A stretch of DNA of 64,000 bases from JAEUIE01 sp046350055 (lineage in GTDB: Bacteria; Planctomycetota; Planctomycetia; Gemmatales; HRBIN36), in assembly GCA_046350055.1 (NCBI GenBank), contig JAXMBC010000001.1:3968001-4032000 (forward strand), read 5' to 3'. Under the pieces are notes generated by a model, which saw only the letters and a list, made by a program, of their open reading frames with translations, made no database searches and was not told where the DNA came from. A program made the translations under genes and the position numbers. Below are positions 43,190 through 51,093 of this stretch, in pieces (the stretch's first letter is position 1; every line of letters starts with the position of its first letter).

Positions 43190-45475
43190 ATGCCAGCTGT
43201 TCAAGAACGACCTGTGACCGCCAAGGCGATGCAATTGCTCCGCAAGACTGGCAACCCGTTCCGCAACTACTTTGCCCGCCATCCCGATGATGATGTCTGT
43301 TCCCGATACCACGTGGCTGAGCTTTATGCTCGAGAACGGGAACAACTGCTGGCTGTTGTCGATCTCTACCGTCACGACCCAAAGACTCATTCCGAGATCG
43401 TCCCTATTCTGGGAAATAAGGGAGCAGGGAAGACGCACCTGCTTCATTCACTCAAGCATGGTCCGACGCAAGGCTGGCAACTCGTTGTAACACCGGGTAC
43501 CTATCAGAAGGGTACCGACTTTCCTGAGTACGTATTGTTTCAAATCGTTGACACTCTGCTCACTGGTGGCAAGCAGAAAGGGAAGCGACCTATCGAATTT
43601 ATTGGCGAAGAACTGACCCGTCGATATCTGCGACAGACGCTGGAAGCGTTACCAGTCAATGAACGGCACAATTATTTTGGAGGGGCTAGCCTTTCGCGAT
43701 GGGTCAGGAAGCTGGGCCTGGGACAAACTCAAGCCGAAGAGCGTTGTAGCTGGCTTCTGGAAACACTTAGCAAGCCCAACGGCATGCCCGTCAGGCAAGC
43801 TTGTCTGGATGCACAACTCGATTGTGAGAAAATCAGCGAAGCGATTCAGAGTTATGTTGATAACCAGGAGCCTCGGGCCACACTCGGACAGATGCGGAGG
43901 CGCATTATCCAAGGCTTTGTGCATGCTACGTTGCTCAATCAGGAAACCGTACTCGCCGATTTCCTTACCGATGGCTTTGCCCGACTCGATTTCCAGGTGC
44001 GACCTGGTCGGGCGGATCTGGTCCTGTCACTCTTCAAGGCTTTGATGGACATTATGCTGGCTCTCAAAGTGCCAGTCGTGGTAGCGTTTGATCAGTTGGA
44101 GGACTTGCTGCTGGTTCGTCGTACGGAAGATGCTCACAGGATCAGTGAGTCATTCTTTGCCGGCATTGTGCAGTTGATGCATCGCATTGATGGCTTGTGC
44201 TTTCTCGTATTTGCGGAACGAGGCTTATGGAACCGTTTCGTGCCCAGCCTGGATGGATACATCCAGGATCGCTTGAACAATCCGATCCATCTGCCTAAGT
44301 TTGGCACCATCAAAGCATTGCGTCTTGAACCACCCGCGCCTTATCTGGTCTGGCAGGTGGTTGCAGCTAGACTCAAGCCAGCCCTGGAAGAGCTTGGCAA
44401 TGACAGCAAGCAGTGCTCTTCCATTTTTCCGTTCAATGATGAGCAGATCGCCCGTGTCGCCAAGACAGAGCCTACCCTGCGCGACATGTTACAGCAATTC
44501 AGGCATCTCTTCGATTCGATGGTCTATGGCAATGCTCCAGCCACTTTGATTGAACAAGATCCGCCAACCGTCAAGGACTTACCCATAGCCGCAGAACTGC
44601 CAGCGCCAGTAAAGAGCATGGTGCAGGTTGAGACACCAGCGAATCCAGAGTTTCCTCCTCTCGTGGAGAGCTACCCGCCGGTTGCTCGCCGCATTGCCAC
44701 TCAGGAAGCTATCGATCTGGGTCTTTGGCCCACGATTGTCAAGCAGCCTGTGACAGATTCCAAACCAGCTACTGCACTAACGCTGGAGATGAAGACTGAG
44801 CCAATGCCTGTCGAAGTGAAGACAATCTCTACGCCTGCAGGCGGCAGTTCATCGAAGGTCAACCTGCTGGACCTGTGGAAGGAAGAGTGTGCATCGGCAC
44901 TTGTGAAACTGAGTCCCGAAGGTGCTTTGACCGGGGCCTCACGCGAGTTGCAGGCGGGGCTGGGTTCCTTTCTTGCAGCGTGTCATGAACATGGTGTGAA
45001 GATGGGGCCCTGGCGATTGACCCACGTGGTACCTGAATTGAACTTTGGTGATCATCCTACCTATGGTGTCGTGTCGCTGGCTCACTGGGCGGGTAAAGCA
45101 GGCAAGACCTGGCGATTGGGAATTGGCTTGTTCCTCGGTCGTGGACCGGGCAAGCCTCGCGATCTGGCAGTTAAGCTGACAGCCTTTGACGGAGACCCGG
45201 TTGTACTTGATCAATTGGTGCTCCTGCGTCCCAGCGACGATATTGCGATCACCGGAAAAAGCAAAACACTCTGGGACGAAGCAGCGGGGCAGGGGCGAAT
45301 TTGCCGAGTGGAAGCACTCGACCTGGATCGCTTTGCCTGGCTCTATGCTTTCCCTCGCTGGATGAGTGCTATTGTGGAGAATCAGGATGGTGCACCTGCT
45401 CCCAATTTAGCTGATTTCCTCCAGGATCAGATGCAGGAGTTGATTCGACAGGTATGCCTACCCATCCAGGATTGA
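43190..45475 (+). CDS. Large P-loop (AAA/ORC-like) ATPase with unknown C-terminal domain
   Basis: 761 residues. Walker A is GNKGAGKT (75-82, K81) and Walker B VVVAFDQLED (D301, E304), with an arginine-rich sensor region around FAERGLWNRF. The long gap between Walker A and B holds a helical insertion (about 125-260). A Pro-rich linker (about 455-560) leads to a separate C-terminal domain (about 565-750) with beta-rich segments such as KTWRLGIGLFLGRGPG. This could be a nuclease-like or sensor fold, but no catalytic motif is certain. The general organisation recalls STAND/ORC-type ATPases of conflict systems and DNA-associated ATPases. No assigned family; function unknown. Confidence 0.75.
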   Translation: MPAVQERPVTAKAMQLLRKTGNPFRNYFARHPDDDVCSRYHVAELYAREREQLLAVVDLYRHDPKTHSEIVPILGNKGAGKTHLLHSLKHGPTQGWQLVVTPGTYQKGTDFPEYVLFQIVDTLLTGGKQKGKRPIEFIGEELTRRYLRQTLEALPVNERHNYFGGASLSRWVRKLGLGQTQAEERCSWLLETLSKPNGMPVRQACLDAQLDCEKISEAIQSYVDNQEPRATLGQMRRRIIQGFVHATLLNQETVLADFLTDGFARLDFQVRPGRADLVLSLFKALMDIMLALKVPVVVAFDQLEDLLLVRRTEDAHRISESFFAGIVQLMHRIDGLCFLVFAERGLWNRFVPSLDGYIQDRLNNPIHLPKFGTIKALRLEPPAPYLVWQVVAARLKPALEELGNDSKQCSSIFPFNDEQIARVAKTEPTLRDMLQQFRHLFDSMVYGNAPATLIEQDPPTVKDLPIAAELPAPVKSMVQVETPANPEFPPLVESYPPVARRIATQEAIDLGLWPTIVKQPVTDSKPATALTLEMKTEPMPVEVKTISTPAGGSSSKVNLLDLWKEECASALVKLSPEGALTGASRELQAGLGSFLAACHEHGVKMGPWRLTHVVPELNFGDHPTYGVVSLAHWAGKAGKTWRLGIGLFLGRGPGKPRDLAVKLTAFDGDPVVLDQLVLLRPSDDIAITGKSKTLWDEAAGQGRICRVEALDLDRFAWLYAFPRWMSAIVENQDGAPAPNLADFLQDQMQELIRQVCLPIQD

Positions 45476-45624
45476 TTGACGCTTTTACAACCTCGAGGGT
45501 GAAGGCGTCGATCTTCCCCTTGACCAGTTTCCCCAGTCCGGTTAAACGGCATATTCCTGCTACTCGATTCGCACAACTCGTAGTCGTATGGTCTTGCATC
45601 CGTGTCTGGAAAACGGAATACTTC

Positions 45625-46107
45625 ATGATGTATGACATTGCTGGCTCCTCACGCCGTTGTGCCAAAACGGGCAAAGTGCTGAATGCTGGTGATCGTCACA
45701 TGGTGGTACTCTTCGAGCGGGATGACAAACTAGTTCGGGAAGACATCTGTCTCGAAGCTTGGGGGGAGCCGCCTGCTGGAGCGTTTGCCTGGTGGCAGAC
45801 CAAAGTGCCTGAAGGCGACGATCTGAAGAAGTTTGTGATAGATGATAACCTTGTCTATGACTGCTTCACGAGGCTGGAAGGCGAGAATGAACCACAGAAA
45901 GTGAACTTCCGCTATGTGCTGGCCTTGTGGCTGTTGCGTAAACGGAAGCTGAAGTTTGAGGAAGTGGAGCAGCAGGACGGAAATGATTGGCTGCTGCTTC
46001 GCGAAGCACGGATCAAGAAGATTCATAAAGTGCTGGATCCCCATTTAAATGAAGATGCCATTGCAGCGGTACAACAGGAAGTGGAAACGATGCTACGGGC
46101 AGCTTAA
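45625..46107 (+). CDS. Conserved hypothetical protein, third gene of the ATPase unit
   Basis: 160 residues from MMYDIAGSSRRCAKTG; the frame opens 57 codons earlier in sequence without coding character, and a second ATG follows at once. A Cys and the pattern SSRRCAKTGKVLNAGDRHM at the N-terminus look like half of a zinc-ribbon or a small beta domain. The middle is YVLALWLLRKRKLKFEEVEQ, and the C-terminus is helical. Similar short proteins with this opening recur in planctomycetes, but the function is unknown. It follows the ATPase by about 150 nt on the same strand. Confidence 0.7.
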   Translation: MMYDIAGSSRRCAKTGKVLNAGDRHMVVLFERDDKLVREDICLEAWGEPPAGAFAWWQTKVPEGDDLKKFVIDDNLVYDCFTRLEGENEPQKVNFRYVLALWLLRKRKLKFEEVEQQDGNDWLLLREARIKKIHKVLDPHLNEDAIAAVQQEVETMLRAA

Positions 46108-46125
46108 CGACCGAGGATCGAGAGT

Positions 46126-47007
46126 ATGACAAGACTTAGCGTATGCTTGATCCTGCTGAGCCTGTTCTTGGCCACCACCGGTTGCAAGAGCCTGTTCAAT
46201 ACCAGTGAAGCCCGCAATGGCAACGGTGGTTTCAACGCCCCGGGGTCGGCATCGGAGTTAGTTACTCATCTCAACAAGTACAGTGCTCCTGTGCAGTCTG
46301 TTGAATCTGACAAGCTTGACATTACCGTCACACAAAACGGTCAGCCTTTTGGTTTGGATGGAAAGCTGGCTTTTCAAAAAGGCCGTAACTTCCGCATGGT
46401 GGCTTCAGCCATCGGCAGCACCGAGGCAGACCTTGGCTCCAATGACCAGGAATTCTGGTTCTACATGAAGCGGAACGACCCACCCGATCTCTTCTTCTGT
46501 TCGTATAACGATTTGCCGTCCGCCCAGATCAAACTGCCACTTCAACCCGACTGGATCGCTGAGGCGTTGTGTGTTCAGGAACTGAACCCCGCAGAATACG
46601 AAATGTTTCAATTCAAATCAGGCGTAGAACTGCGTAAACGGATTACTTCGAATGGCGAACAGTTGGTCAAGTGTATTCTGATTGCCAACTCCGGTCCCAA
46701 TTCAGGTCGTGTGGTCATGCACCGCCTGGTGCGAGCCAACAACCAGGAAATCTGGAGAGCGGAAATCACGGAATATCAACTGCAGAAGGATGTTGGCAAC
46801 TATGCCATCCCTTACCAGGTGAAGATCACCTGTCCGGAACACAAGGTGGTAGTGGAATTAAAAATCAAGAATTGCAAAGTCAATCAACTGCAGGCCGGTC
46901 CACAATTATTCCAGCGGCCGCAGGGATACAAGGCTCATGACATTGCTCGATTACAATCTACTGGCATTCCGAATCAGACCATAACTCGTACCAGGGGCGG
47001 CGAGTAA
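46126..47007 (+). CDS. LolA-like lipoprotein
   Basis: 293 residues. The signal peptide ends in lipobox LATTGC (Cys20), so a lipoprotein is expected. The body shows an alternating beta pattern: KLDITVTQNGQPFGLDGKLA, GRNFRMVASAIGSTEADLGS, EFWFYMKRNDPPDLFFCSYN. This resembles the half-barrel of the LolA/LolB or DUF4292-type lipid-handling folds. The resemblance is structural and not motif-based, so the role is tentative. The gene starts 18 nt after the small conserved gene and may be part of the same transcript. Confidence 0.75.
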   Translation: MTRLSVCLILLSLFLATTGCKSLFNTSEARNGNGGFNAPGSASELVTHLNKYSAPVQSVESDKLDITVTQNGQPFGLDGKLAFQKGRNFRMVASAIGSTEADLGSNDQEFWFYMKRNDPPDLFFCSYNDLPSAQIKLPLQPDWIAEALCVQELNPAEYEMFQFKSGVELRKRITSNGEQLVKCILIANSGPNSGRVVMHRLVRANNQEIWRAEITEYQLQKDVGNYAIPYQVKITCPEHKVVVELKIKNCKVNQLQAGPQLFQRPQGYKAHDIARLQSTGIPNQTITRTRGGE

Positions 47008-47028
47008 CTGTTTGCCTGCTAGAGGCAC

Positions 47029-47056
47029 AAATAGCGAGGCTCAAGCCTCGCTATTT
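47029..47056. terminator. 12-bp perfect hairpin between convergent genes
   Basis: Arms AAATAGCGAGGC / GCCTCGCTATTT with a 4-nt loop, between the lipoprotein stop and the EF-hand gene. The A/T-rich foot gives a short T-run on both strands, so it can act bidirectionally. Confidence 0.8.
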
Positions 47057-47073
47057 ACACTCAGTGCGGAAGC

Positions 47074-47451
47074 TTATTTCCCGCCCTTGCCTTTACCTTT
47101 TGCCCGTTCAGACAGTTTCTCGCGAAACTTCTTGAACTCGTCCAGACTCAACTTGCCGTCTTTGTCGGTATCAGCCATCTCGAAAAGTTTGTCCGCAATC
47201 TGCCCTGTCCCAGCACCCTTACCAGCGCCTTTACCTGCACCTTTTTCCTTGATCCGTTCAGCCAGTTTCTCCTGGGCGGCAATGAACTCCTCCTTGCTCA
47301 CTTTTCCGTCGCCGTTAGAATCCATTTTCTTAAAGACTGCTTCTGGATCGGCATTGGCACGCTTGCCTTTACCCTTGTCGCTATCATCTGCATACACAGT
47401 GGAAGCAGCAAGGAATACAGCGAATGTGAATAGAGACGATACAGTTTTCAT
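47074..47451 (-). CDS. Secreted EF-hand calcium-binding protein
   Basis: 125 residues from the ATG with GGAG upstream; the frame continues 25 codons further without support. A signal peptide (FTFAVFLAASTVYA) is followed by two EF-hand loops, DSNGDGKVSKEE and DTDKDGKLSLDE, separated by a Lys/Gly/Ala repeat (KGAGKGAGKGAG). The ends are also Lys/Gly-rich (KGKGKR, KGKGKGGK). It probably binds calcium outside the cytoplasm. The repeat makes it unusual among planctomycete EF-hand proteins. Confidence 0.85.
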   Translation of the reverse strand: MKTVSSLFTFAVFLAASTVYADDSDKGKGKRANADPEAVFKKMDSNGDGKVSKEEFIAAQEKLAERIKEKGAGKGAGKGAGTGQIADKLFEMADTDKDGKLSLDEFKKFREKLSERAKGKGKGGK

Positions 47452-47574
47452 GGATATACTCCAATTGAGTTGGTGTTGATGTTGATTCAACTCCAATTCT
47501 CTTTCGGAGTTTCGCGTTAACAGCAAAAATGCCGTGCACCATAGTACACGGCTCTGAGTAGTGCATGAATTGTG

Positions 47575-49149
47575 CTAGCGGCCCTGCTGCCGGTCGATCT
47601 CCAGTTCCATCTTCTGGCAGTTTTCCGGGCTGGAGACGTATAAGGCACCATCGATCATGATCACTGAGAGTTCTGCATTGCTGACAAGCAATCTGACAGC
47701 ATTGATCAACTTCAGATTGCGGAAGGACGTGTTGATCTTGGTAGATTGAGCCATGTCTTGCATGCGGTTGTCAACAATAATGGAAACCCCTGTATCCTGT
47801 GATAGTTTGTTCAGCGCTTCGGCCAGGGTCATGTCCTTCTTGTTGGTATCGAGTGCAACCTGCAGTTTCAGTGCGGCGTTATGGACATAGTCTTTGGGGA
47901 CGATTACCAGTGTGCCTTGCCGGATCATGAAGGTTGCAGAGATAGCTTGTTCCTTGATCCTCACTCCATCAAGCAGGCTGTGAAGGATCGTGCTCGTTGA
48001 CTGATTATTCATGCGCGGCAAGTCGAGTTTCTGTTGGCGAAACTCCTTCTGATCAAACTCACTGAAAATGTCGCGGAATGCTGCACCATCAATGATTGAG
48101 ACCAATCCGAGTTTATTTTCGACAAGCTGAAGGTACTCTTCGAGGGGCATGCTGTTACCGGTCATTACGGTCAGTGACGCATGGGTTTGATTGAGTACGT
48201 TGTTGACATCCTCAATGGAGTTAAGTCGGGAATGAGGGGCAATTTCTGGATTGGTTTCGAATGACCTGGCAGCAATGGGTGCAGGGCCGGTAACCTTCTT
48301 ACCTTTTTCCTGGCCCCAGCCTTCAGTGACTATTCCAGTGCCGGCAACTAGTCCTACTGACAGTGTGGCTGCGAGAGCAATCATCTTCAGTTTCGTCAGG
48401 TACATGGCTTGGTTCACTCCTTGGGCCAGGCTCAGAACAGGAACAGCGGCAGCAGTGGTCGATGTAATGCCGAGTACCGTGTTCATGCCCAGGCTAACGG
48501 TGGATTGAATAAGATTCGCGGAAACAAGGCTCGGTGCCAGTAGCGCATCGAGCACAGGGATTGTTGCCAGGGAAATGCCCCGGCGGGTAAGACGATGTTT
48601 CAATAGTTGCCTGGCACGCATGAGTCGGCTGCTAATGGTGCCTTCAGGGCAACCGACTTCCCGTGCTGCTTCTGCTTTGGTCAAACCTGACATATGGCAA
48701 AGGATCAATGCTTGCCGATAGTGTGTAGGTAGTTTTTCAATCTCTGCATCCAGGATGGGGCCAAGATCAGCCCATTCTTCGCGCGACACATCTGAAGCCT
48801 CCTCACAGGGAAGTTGTTGGTCATCGACAAGGAGATGAGCCCGTGGACGTCGATTGCGGGCTTTGAGCGCTACCCGTCGGGCTACGCCGTACAGCCACGG
48901 ACCAAGCCCGGTGCCAGTATGCAGTTGACCTGCTTTTTGAGCTAATACCAGGAAGGTAGCTTGAAAGGCGTCCTCGGCATCCTGGGTATGGCCCAGCGTT
49001 CGCTGGCAAACTCCCTGCACCAGGCCGCCATATCGTTGCACGAGTTGCGTAAAGGCTTCCTCACTCTTGTGCAGGACAAAATCCCGCAAGAGTTCAGCAT
49101 CGGAACAACGCTGGGTCTGCTGCTGGAAGACCTGCCAGAGCGTTCGCAT
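47575..49149 (-). CDS. ECF sigma factor with membrane segment and STN-like extracytoplasmic domain
   Basis: 524 residues from the ATG with SD GAGG; earlier GTG and ATG codons lie within 3 codons. Sigma region 2 (about 15-90) shows FTQLVQRYGGLVQGVCQRTL and DAEDAFQATFLVLAQKA; region 4 (about 130-180) shows LPTHYRQALILCHMSGLTKA and CPEGTISSRLMRARQLLKHR. After a linker, a hydrophobic helix (about 240-262, LKMIALAATLSVGLVAGTG) should cross the membrane. The rest holds an STN-like unit near the C-terminus (LAEALNKLSQDTGVSIIVD, LKLINAVRLLVSNAELSVIM). ECF sigma factors normally pair with a separate anti-sigma factor; here the sensor may be part of the same polypeptide. The gene is preceded by lemA-htpX. 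Confidence 0.88.
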   Translation of the reverse strand: MRTLWQVFQQQTQRCSDAELLRDFVLHKSEEAFTQLVQRYGGLVQGVCQRTLGHTQDAEDAFQATFLVLAQKAGQLHTGTGLGPWLYGVARRVALKARNRRPRAHLLVDDQQLPCEEASDVSREEWADLGPILDAEIEKLPTHYRQALILCHMSGLTKAEAAREVGCPEGTISSRLMRARQLLKHRLTRRGISLATIPVLDALLAPSLVSANLIQSTVSLGMNTVLGITSTTAAAVPVLSLAQGVNQAMYLTKLKMIALAATLSVGLVAGTGIVTEGWGQEKGKKVTGPAPIAARSFETNPEIAPHSRLNSIEDVNNVLNQTHASLTVMTGNSMPLEEYLQLVENKLGLVSIIDGAAFRDIFSEFDQKEFRQQKLDLPRMNNQSTSTILHSLLDGVRIKEQAISATFMIRQGTLVIVPKDYVHNAALKLQVALDTNKKDMTLAEALNKLSQDTGVSIIVDNRMQDMAQSTKINTSFRNLKLINAVRLLVSNAELSVIMIDGALYVSSPENCQKMELEIDRQQGR

Positions 49150-49229
49150 GGTCATCACCTCGCTACTAGTACTGCCTGGATGGTAAAGAAATGGTCCAGG
49201 AAAAGGTGAAATATCTTCAGAAACTGTCT

Positions 49230-50228
49230 CTACGATACTAACGCCTGCAATGCTCGAATGCGATCCTCAATAGGCGGATGGCTTGAAAACATGCTGCCTG
49301 AAAGGGCAGAAAACCGCTTAATAGGATTGACAATGTATAGATGTGCTGTGCCACGATTGGCAGTCTCAAGGATTTCTGTATCGTTCGAAAGCTTCCGTAA
49401 AGCTCCCATCAAACCGAATGGATTTCGTGTGAATTCGACTGCTGAGGCATCTGCCAGGTATTCACGTTTACGGCTAACTGCGAGTTGGATGATCTGAGCC
49501 AGGATGGGTGCAATGATGCTGAGAATGAAGGCAATGAAGATCAACACCGCAATGATCAGTCCTGCGCCGCCATCCTGTTTGCCAGTTCTGCGGTCATCAG
49601 TTCGTTCGTTTTGATGCCTTGATGTCCCCCCCCAGTGAGCACCGCTGCGCAGTGCTCGCCAGAAGAAGTCGGATAGCATCACTACAACACCGATAAGAAC
49701 AGCAAGCAGCAGCATGAGGCGAATATCGTAGTTGCGAATATGTCCCATTTCATGGGCTATCACGCCTTGCAATTCATCGCGGTTCAGGCGATGGCGTAGT
49801 CCTGTGGTAATTGCCACGACGCCATGAGCCGGGTCACGTCCGGTGGCAAATGCATTCATGGCCGTGTCGTCAATCAAATAGATTTTGGGCATGGGAATGC
49901 CCGCAGCAATCGCCATCTCTTCCACCACGTGATAGAGTTCTGGATCTTCCCCTTCCCGGAGCGGATAGGCACCACTGACACCAAGTACCAGAGAATCGCC
50001 TCCAAAGTAGGCGAGAGCAGTGAGGAAGAAGGCAACAACTGCAGCAATTAGTCCCGCGATGGCACCTGTGCGGATTTCATTCCAGGAGGATTCTCCGGTG
50101 GACAGCGAGAGGAAGGCTATTGCTAAAATCACCGCCAGTGCTGCAACAAACAGAATAAAAAACAGCACGAGCCAGAAGCTGGCCCATTTGTTGTTGGAAA
50201 TCTGATCGCGAAACGTGGTGATTGCCAT
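49230..50228 (-). CDS. htpX: HtpX-family M48 zinc metalloprotease
   Basis: 332 residues. Two membrane helices lie at the N-terminus (about 18-75), and the zinc motif is HEMGH (VIAHEMGHIRNYD). A second pair of helices and a glutamate-containing region (REYLADASAVEFT) supply the third zinc ligand. HtpX degrades misfolded membrane proteins. It follows lemA on the same strand, a common pairing. A strong hairpin separates the two genes, so expression ratios may differ. Confidence 0.93.
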   Translation of the reverse strand: MAITTFRDQISNNKWASFWLVLFFILFVAALAVILAIAFLSLSTGESSWNEIRTGAIAGLIAAVVAFFLTALAYFGGDSLVLGVSGAYPLREGEDPELYHVVEEMAIAAGIPMPKIYLIDDTAMNAFATGRDPAHGVVAITTGLRHRLNRDELQGVIAHEMGHIRNYDIRLMLLLAVLIGVVVMLSDFFWRALRSGAHWGGTSRHQNERTDDRRTGKQDGGAGLIIAVLIFIAFILSIIAPILAQIIQLAVSRKREYLADASAVEFTRNPFGLMGALRKLSNDTEILETANRGTAHLYIVNPIKRFSALSGSMFSSHPPIEDRIRALQALVS

Positions 50229-50280
50229 GTCTTGAAGCTAAAAGATCAAAGCCTGTAGATTGTTAGTCCAGGAAGTAGGC

Positions 50281-50319
50281 AAGGCGAGCATATATCTCAG
50301 ATGAGAATATGCTCGCCTT
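50281..50319. terminator. 13-bp perfect hairpin between lemA and htpX
   Basis: Arms AAGGCGAGCATAT / ATATGCTCGCCTT enclose a 13-nt loop that itself can pair (TCTCA / TGAGA). It begins 7 nt after the lemA stop. There is no U-tract on the minus strand, so it may stabilise mRNA ends or attenuate read-through into htpX. Confidence 0.65.
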
Positions 50320-50326
50320 GGATTTG

Positions 50327-50959
50327 CTAGAACGACACCTTCGGTGCCTGATTCACTGCAGCTTGTTCTTCCGGGGCGACTTCGAAGAAACCAACGGGTG
50401 TAAACCCGGTAAAGCCGGCAACAATGTTGTTGGGGAAACGCATGAGTGAAGAATTGTATTTGCCCACGCTATCGTTGTAATGCTGGCGGGCAAAGCCTAT
50501 GCGATTCTCGGTACTCTTGAGCTCTTCCTGGAGTGCAAGGAAATTGGTATTGGCCTTCAGATCGGGGTACGATTCGCTTAGAGCAAAAAGTTGCCTGAGT
50601 GCACCACTGAGCTGGTTCTCAGCGGCAATCTGATTACCGATTCCCTGTGCTCCAACAGCAGCATTTCTTGCTTGAATGACTTTCTCCAGAGTGCCTGACT
50701 CATGCTTGGCATATCCCTTAACCGTTTCAACCAGATTTGGGATCAGATCGTGACGGCGTTTGAGCTGCACATCAATCTGCGCCCATGCATTCTGGGTTTC
50801 AATGCGCCCATTCACCAGGCCGTTGTAAATGCCGATGCCAAAGAGTAGTGCCAGAACTCCGACGACGATGGCGATCCACATCCATGGAATATCTCCAGAA
50901 GCTGCTCTGGGCACAGCATCCTGGGCAAAGAGAAGAAATTGCGTTTGCAAGCCTGACAT
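50327..50959 (-). CDS. lemA: LemA-family membrane protein
   Basis: 210 residues from the ATG with GGAG; the upstream in-frame part lacks an SD. One N-terminal membrane helix (MWIAIVVGVLALLFGIGIYN) is followed by the LemA helical bundle: NAWAQIDVQLKRRHDLIPNL, VKGYAKHESGTLEKVIQARN, LKANTNFLALQEELKSTENR and ARQHYNDSVGKYNSSLMRFP. Role unclear. It usually neighbours htpX or related metalloprotease genes, as here. The other side is a divergent glcE. Confidence 0.92.
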   Translation of the reverse strand: MSGLQTQFLLFAQDAVPRAASGDIPWMWIAIVVGVLALLFGIGIYNGLVNGRIETQNAWAQIDVQLKRRHDLIPNLVETVKGYAKHESGTLEKVIQARNAAVGAQGIGNQIAAENQLSGALRQLFALSESYPDLKANTNFLALQEELKSTENRIGFARQHYNDSVGKYNSSLMRFPNNIVAGFTGFTPVGFFEVAPEEQAAVNQAPKVSF

Positions 50960-51093
50960 GTTTATCTCCGATGTGATCTCGTTGAATCCACGCATTATGC
51001 AGCCATTTCTCCAGCGTGTCTAGCAGGGAAATGGTTGAGCATGTAAGAATAGTCGAGGAGTGATTCGTTGCAACTGGCCGGAGCTTTGCCCAG

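Noticed and set aside
45369..45674. 101-codon minus-strand frame across the ATPase 3' end
   Set aside because: Antisense to the ATPase and the following gene; no features.
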